This document shows, piece by piece, positions 58,245 through 64,000 of a stretch of 64,000 bases of DNA. This DNA is from Ectobius pallidus (Eukaryota > Arthropoda > Insecta > Blattodea > Ectobiidae): assembly GCA_964059195.1 (NCBI GenBank), contig CAXKWD010000011.1, positions 28,023,791-28,087,790 of the forward strand, read 5' to 3'. The first letter of the stretch is position 1; each line of letters begins with the position of its first letter. A program made the translations under genes and the position numbers. The notes under the pieces were generated by a model that had not been told where the DNA came from, searched no databases, and saw only the letters and a program-made list of their open reading frames with translations.

Positions 58245-59112
58245 TAGAGGTCTGTGAAATTTGAGATATGTGATAATGTGAATAGTCAATTCGACAAACA
58301 TTTGCAGAATTCTATTTTACTGCCTCCTATAACCCCAAAAACAGTACTTCTGAATTGCGAAATAATGCGAAAAATCAGCATAACCGCAGTTTTAAATAAA
58401 TTTTTGAAAAATTGTTTTATTTGGACTTATGAATACATTTTAAACATTTTCGTAATTACTATAATTTCATTATGTTGACAGCAAATTAATGCCACAGCCA
58501 TGATGGCATAGAAGAACAGTTTTCAAGGTAAGATTAAGCAAAAATTTTTCACTCCAAAATTACACAGACCACGGAAACTAAAGAAGATATTTAAGATCAA
58601 CGTACAACGTAAAGCACACAAATTGCACTCTGGCACTATCATTGTCTGATCCATAAATTCTAAGCTCTTTCCAATGCCATTTTTCTTTGTAAGTTGAAAA
58701 AATTGAAATTCAATTGAATTTTCTAATTAATCAAGATTGTCTATTAAGAAAATTCACAACAATAATCCAATCTTAAAGCAATCTTTGCTCTCAATATTCT
58801 TGCAGACATCAATCAATGGAATTAAAATCAATATCTCCCACAATAAACTAAAATATAAGTGGCAGGAAGTTCAAATTATAGTAGTAGTTCATTATAATAT
58901 AAATTATGATAATTTATAAAAATTTCATTATATATACATATATTTATTAATTTATTTAAAAATAACAGCATCGAATTAATAACAACAGCAAAATAGTGAA
59001 ATCTTAAAACAAATTTTCCCTAAAAATAAAACCACTTACAGAGACCTACAGCAAAATAGTGAAATCTTAAAACAAGTTTCCCTAAAAATAAAACCACTTT
59101 CACGGACCTCTA
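58245..59112. mobile_element. 868-bp hAT-like element with perfect 8-bp duplication
   Basis: Ends TAGAGGTCTGTGAAA and the complement TAGAGGTCCGTGAAA, flanked by taaataca (58237-58244, 59113-59120). Near the right end a 63-bp tandem duplication (58984 and 59047 onward; cagcaaaatagtgaaatctt) includes a worn copy of the terminus. Frames of 60-74 codons inside show no transposase motif, so it is probably non-autonomous. Confidence 0.85.
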
Positions 59113-59120
59113 TAAATACA

Positions 59121-60411
59121 CAAACTTGCGAAATGTGGAAAAGCTCGATTGAGGTTATGATGTATATATTTTAAGTTCCATATACGTTACATTTAAAAAT
59201 ATCTTCATTGTATGTCAAGATGCCAAGAAGTTTACATTCTCATTCATACACACTTCACAAAGAATTTAGAGAGAGAGAGAAAAAAACTCCAATTGGACAG
59301 GACAGAACACACATCCCAACAAGTGACAAACATAAAAACACATATCCGACAAGTGATAAACATAAAGTAAACATTACTAATTGATTTATACCAAGAAGAG
59401 AGCACTTGTCATTTCCTTCTTGCCAAGAATTCTGTAAAATAAATAAATAAATAAAACAATAATTAAAAAAAATCTAGGTCTTACACATGTCCCTTGCTTG
59501 CATCTCAACAGCCATATGTCATTCTAGCATATTTAAAGTCAATACAAACACATTATAAAGTCAAGGGTAAGTAAAATCCGTGGCATTAATCACAAAAGAC
59601 TCAGACTGGTCAGACTTGAAATTTCAAACTGCCAAAAAGTGAGCCTTTGATGTACCACCTCACCTGTGCTTGATAGTACAAAGTGTAAATGCACTAATGC
59701 AATAATTGAGAAAAACAAACTTTGATGCTAAATAGGTCTTTTACTCAAAGCTCATTGTCAGCTGAAAATACAGAATGTCAGAAAAAGTAATTTTAAAAAT
59801 TTAGGGAAACCATGCTCAGCATGTAGATGATGAAAATAGTTCGTTTTCTACAACTAATGTGTACTGAACCCTCGTGTACGATGTAAAGCCTTCACCCCTG
59901 CATAATAGAAGGTTGCGAGGTAATATAGATTTCTCCTGGGATTCAATGAGACAGTGTGTTGTTACATGTATACACACTAATCGAGGACATTTTAAACATG
60001 TCTTATTAGGTAAATTTTCATATGGTATGCATGAATTTCATTTATTTTAAATTATGCATAATTGCAAGAATTTTGATGATACCGTAAATCCAATTAGTGA
60101 ATAAACACATATAGGCCCTACACATCAAACATTTCATAATATACGTATATTGTGTCTTATGTTTCCTACAGTGCTCGTATTTAGTGCTGAGGAATGGAGG
60201 TACTGTACTGACATAGCTGTGTTGGCAATCTGCATGAAAAAGCAGAAATGACTCGCATAAAAATATGTAGCCAATTTGCAGAAAATGAGTTCTACAAAGG
60301 TTTTCAAGTTCACTGTGCATTTTAAATGTGTTCATCCCCTAGATTTGAAGAAATGTTTCCTGAAGTTCTGACATGCTGAATTGAGGCTTTCCTGGATAAG
60401 AAAGTCTTTCT
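59121..60411. other. unassigned stretch
   Basis: GA repeat near 59269-59285 and AAAT repeat near 59439-59456; nothing else recognised. Confidence 0.5.
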
Positions 60412-60448
60412 GGTTTTCAGTCAAATGAATGGATTTATTAATTCCAAG

Positions 60449-60484
60449 CTTTCGGCTGCTAAACGCTCTACAGCCATCTTCTGG
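60449..60484 (-). ncRNA. hammerhead-like core, left arm of second Penelope relic
   Basis: Minus strand: CAGAAGA (second base changed from CTGAAGA), GGCTG/CAGCC stem, then GAAAGC. The right-arm copy is at 61395-61431 on the plus strand. Confidence 0.3.
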
Positions 60485-61394
60485 GAGGAAATGAGCTAGT
60501 TTGGAAAAGGTGGGTTATTATATAGAAAGGGCCAATGAGGAAGCAGGAAATGGTTGGTGTAAATGGCCAGCTCTTATTGGCTCATGTTGTGGAACCCTTG
60601 TCTCTAATTGGATGATGTCTGCTTCGAATTTTCGTTGTCAATTTATAGGCTTGGCTCAGCTGGAAGCCCATGTTGCCCTGGAGCGAATCTGATTTGGTTG
60701 TCATAAAATGCTGAGCCACCGCCAACGTAACGGGATATCCCAGTTTTAGAACATCATTAGTGTTCCTTGCATCTGTTCTGAATAGGAATGGACCTTGAAA
60801 AGGATCGATTCTGCCTCTTCCTCCAGAACTTTGGTAGTGTGCCTATATTTCCTTCTTTCCACTTATCACCAACAAGATAGTCAGGATGCTCAATAAAACA
60901 TAAAAATCATACACATGCCCCCTCCGAAAACATGCCCGTTAACAAGGCAAATAAAAGAACCTTCGGGCCTACACACTCCTGGGACTTGCCAAATTCCATG
61001 TGAGTGAGAGGCCTAATAAATCAAACAGACACAGGAACACCAATACTGCCTTGGAATGGGATATGCCAATAGATTGGTGGTAGGCCAGCATTTGTATGAC
61101 ATTGATCACCGAATCAGATTCCAACACACCGGGGTCCTAGGCAGAAATACTACTGGGGCAAGGCCATAGCTGAAGCCATGGACATACAACTCCAGGGCAA
61201 CATCAAGAGGGACAAGAGCCTCCAGCTGGGCAAGGCCTGGAAACCGGCAATGAATATTCTACGCAGACGTCATCCAACCACACACGAGAGTTCCATAACA
61301 TGAGCCACTTGTAATCCTGCTTCCTCACTGGCCCACTACTCGCAGGTCTTTATTTTACATAATAAACCACCTAAACCAAACTAAAGCACTTCCT

Positions 61395-61431
61395 CTCAGA
61401 AGATGGCTGTAGAGTTTGAAGCAGCCGAAAG
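61395..61431 (+). ncRNA. hammerhead-like core, right arm of second Penelope relic
   Basis: Plus strand: TCAGAAGA, GGCTG/CAGCC stem, loop, then GAAAGC. Mirror of 60449-60484. Confidence 0.3.
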
Positions 61432-61480
61432 CTCGGTACTTATAACTCCATTCATCCAACTGGAAGACCCAGAGACTCTC

Positions 61481-64000
61481 ATCCACTTCGGACATGCTGT
61501 ATTGTTACACCTGGGCACTTTGTGAAGCTATCAAGTCCATATTAAGAAAGAAGTTCCAGTTTTCCTGGTAAGAAGGATAATCACAATAAACAGATTGGCT
61601 TACTGGTGATAACATTAAACAGTTTGAGTTTGAAAAACCCTACAAAAGTTTTTTTCATATCTGTGCAAGCACTGGGAAGTTTTCAGAAATTTTCACAATA
61701 CTCTTCAAACAGTAACAAACTTCGATCATTCGCTACATCAGTAGTGCAAAATTCTAGCAGTCGAAATGAACTGCATTTATGATCTATTGATAAATAAATA
61801 GATTATATACAAGATATTTCTGAGTATTTCATTAAATTATTTTCGTCTGAGGTTGCACACTAGTATCAACCTGGTTTCACTTCTGCAAACACATACCTCA
61901 TAAATGCAGTGATGTAATATATCATCACCCAGGTTGCAGTGGAATCAACTATAATGATGACATATAGTAAGTACTATGAAAGGCAGTGCACTCAGGGCAA
62001 AGGTAATTCCTTAAGTTTTTAAATCTGTATTTCTCAAACCAATTATTCAAAAATGTAAAATAGCAACTTTCAGTATTATAAAAATATATTTTGTTTCCTT
62101 TTATTGATTTCAATGTGCATTAATTCATTTATGTTCTGTTTTTTTATTTATTTATTTTTTTTAGTTCAGAATAAATGCATATGATTATTAAATACTCAAT
62201 CTGATATAAATTGAAAATGTTAAAATTCATTACACCTATATAAACAAAACAGTTGTACTTGTTGACTGAAAAGCATTGTCCATTCCATCTCTTATATTGG
62301 CAGCCGTATACAAGAAATCAATAACCTCTGTCTGAGCAAGTGCGTACTATGTGGCAAGAGGGTTCAAGAACAACTGTAAAGCTCCCAAAATGGCAGCAGC
62401 ATACGTATTAAAAATGATTAATTCACAAATATTAACAACTGTCTAAAAAATAGTGTATGATACATGTGGTTAAATGATTTTATTTTGCTCGTAGATTTGC
62501 CTTACTGCCCTCTTGGGCTCGTTCTGCAAACATACCTACTTGCTAAATAAAATCTTTCTTTTAGCCCTTGTGTCATAAACAACTACGAGTATTATATAAT
62601 TATACAGCATTTTTACCAATAAATTTTATGGGGATGCTACAACAATCGGCATGCTGTGTTTGTTCCTAGAATCATGAAAAATGGCCATATTAAAGGATGT
62701 AATGTTCTTTAGTGCCCATAAAATTCATATAAACACTAAGTTGTTTCTTGGGCGAATTTCATGCTTATTTATAGATTTCGCACAATTGAAAAAAAATTTG
62801 CAATATTTCATCAATTCAATTTGCTTAATATTGCTATTTAATGCATATAAAAAGCTAAATATAGCTAAGGAAAGCTGTTTTGTAAAATTTAATGTTTACT
62901 GCTGTTACGAAAGAATATGGTCCCTATTTACAGCTACAGTAAACATCTTTAGAAAAGCTACAAAATTATATCTTAATTTTAAGGCACAAAGTTATCACAA
63001 ATAAATACAGTAGAGATTCTTCCTTTATACATGCTTAGATGCTTCAGCACAAATTGCAGAATACATCTACGTTTTACAGTTAATTGCCAATTGATATTTT
63101 TTATTGGTATTATTTTTAGTACTTCTACTTGTGATTATGGAGACCTTTTCCTGCCCTGTTGTGGTACACTGCCAATCACAAAGTACTCCTATTATAGACA
63201 CAGCGTTTTCTGGAACAAGACTATAAGATATCAATAAGGGAAGGTCCTACATTTCTATTGTTTACCCGTGTGAATTATTTGTTGTTACATTTCCCCATAA
63301 CTCAATGTAAGTTACATTACTTCAAGCACAGATACACACTTCACATGCAACGTAGTTCTATTAAGTTAAAACACACAAAAGTTGGAGAAGAGAAAAGCTC
63401 TGTAGACTTTTCTATACCTAAGGGGCAGTGACAAATAGGAAATGCTACCATAATACTACAGGGACAAGAAGCCAGTTGTATGTCAACTCTATGTTCGTAA
63501 GAGATCACAGTGTCATGGAACATTCACTGATGGATTCCACAAATTTGGGTTGGTTTTTCTAATTATAATTATACTGATAAATATAAGATGTAAGAATCAG
63601 AAGTCTTTGGATGATTATCTAGACTGTGTAAATAAGCAAGATGTGAGAAGGCAGATGCTTCTAAATTTGGTGCATTTAAAAGGGATCACACTTCTGTAGT
63701 TGAGAACAAATCATGAAATTCTCATACCACCACACAAAGGCAACATAATTTAAACAGACCTCTTAATATCATATATCACATCCAATAAGGTCTTCTTTTG
63801 TGTCTTTTTATATGTGATAAATGATCCCTGAGGCTACAGGAACAAGCAGGATGTGAAAGAGCCAGGTCTTTCTATCATTCTTACACACTTAAATATCATA
63901 CAGCTTTATCTGCCCCCAAAATAGGTGAATATATTTGTATATATAAAAACTAAACTCTATGGCTCTACATCCCTGCAGGGATTAGGCCTACTATCCAAAG
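61481..64000. other. unassigned stretch to window end
   Basis: AT-rich. Includes the second copy of the dispersed repeat (about 62400-62565). Frames of 60-107 codons around 62681-63523 show no recognisable family. No exon or element end found. Confidence 0.5.
62400..62565. repeat. dispersed repeat, copy 2
   Basis: Matches 23640-23800 in order and orientation (attcacaaatattaac, aaatagtgtatgatacat, attttgctcgta, ctcgttctgcaaacatacc). Family unknown; non-coding. Confidence 0.6.

Larger units (their letters stand above)
60412..61480. mobile_element. Penelope-like element relic, inverted arms
   Basis: Two diverged inverted copies of a Penelope-like 3' end. Left arm (minus, about 60412-60850): SGQHFMTTKS-like region, DSLQGNMGFQLSQAYK, then GCAGCCGAAAGC and ccattcatttgact. 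Right arm (plus, about 60930-61480): PGTCQIPCE (decayed GIY-YIG start), VVGQHLYDIDHRIRF, YWGKAIAEAMDIQLQGN and SLQLGKAWKPAMNI, then the same GCAGCCGAAAGC terminus. No RT remains. The layout copies that of the 7.9-9.76 kb element, but this one is much older. Confidence 0.75.

Noticed and set aside
1..64000. Bacterial-style operon, defence system or viral integrant
   Set aside because: No gene cluster, no prokaryotic signals, and all long frames are explained by LINEs, Penelope-like elements or IDH3G exons.

Overview
This is an animal, almost certainly insect, nuclear window. It is AT-rich and full of microsatellites, with one spliced gene embedded in transposon debris. The only host gene I can reconstruct is the gamma-type (regulatory) subunit of mitochondrial NAD-dependent isocitrate dehydrogenase (IDH3G). 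It lies on the minus strand, with seven GT-AG-bounded exons between 25351 and 7303. The joined reading frame is 1,050 nt (349 codons plus stop), every intron phase agrees, and only the N-terminal mitochondrial leader is missing. A candidate leader exon lies near 30.2-30.3 kb but is unproven. The element mix (Penelope-like elements, CR1/RTE-like LINEs, hAT/mariner MITEs, tRNA-derived SINEs, frequent taggccta words) suggests a large hemimetabolous insect genome such as a cockroach or termite. That is inference, not proof.

Layout. 0-7 kb, downstream of IDH3G: LINE fragment, Penelope-terminus-like hairpins, a SINE, and a fold-back DNA transposon whose arm begins about 155 bp past the IDH3G stop codon. 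7.3-25.4 kb: IDH3G exons separated by introns that hold a Penelope-like element (7.9-9.76 kb, 13-bp target duplication), a hAT MITE (11.06-11.52), a LINE (12.7-13.87), a 199-bp hairpin MITE ending a few bases from a splice donor (17.2-17.4), a LINE tail, transposase relic and Harbinger-like MITE (18.2-19.5), a second hAT MITE (20.3-20.7), a fold-back mariner (20.94-21.84), a LINE tail (22.6-22.9) and a tandem tRNA-like array (24.3-25.15). 25.4-35.7 kb: mariner, hAT, pogo and piggyBac-like relics, plus a hAT element nested inside a transposase relic. 35.7-39.6 kb: a 3.9-kb CR1-like LINE with ORF1 remnant, endonuclease and reverse transcriptase. 39.6-64 kb: mostly unassigned AT-rich DNA with LINE tails, a second copy of the fold-back family (45.67-46.36), a 2.2-kb LINE with a perfect 15-bp target duplication (46.6-48.85), two elements with 8-bp duplications (56.6 and 58.2-59.1) and a second Penelope-like relic (60.4-61.5).

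The recurring theme is inverted (head-to-head) element structure. It is seen in both Penelope-like copies, two unrelated mariner-type fold-back families, several hairpin MITEs and the 3' end of the tRNA-like array. A second theme is a small structured motif at Penelope-type termini (CTGANGA, a stem whose sequence differs between loci but stays paired, then GAAA) that resembles the two conserved boxes of a hammerhead ribozyme and occurs at five loci. I see no bacterial-type operon, CRISPR array or defence system. All transposon genes except parts of the 46.6-kb LINE and the 8-9.6-kb Penelope-like element are visibly broken.
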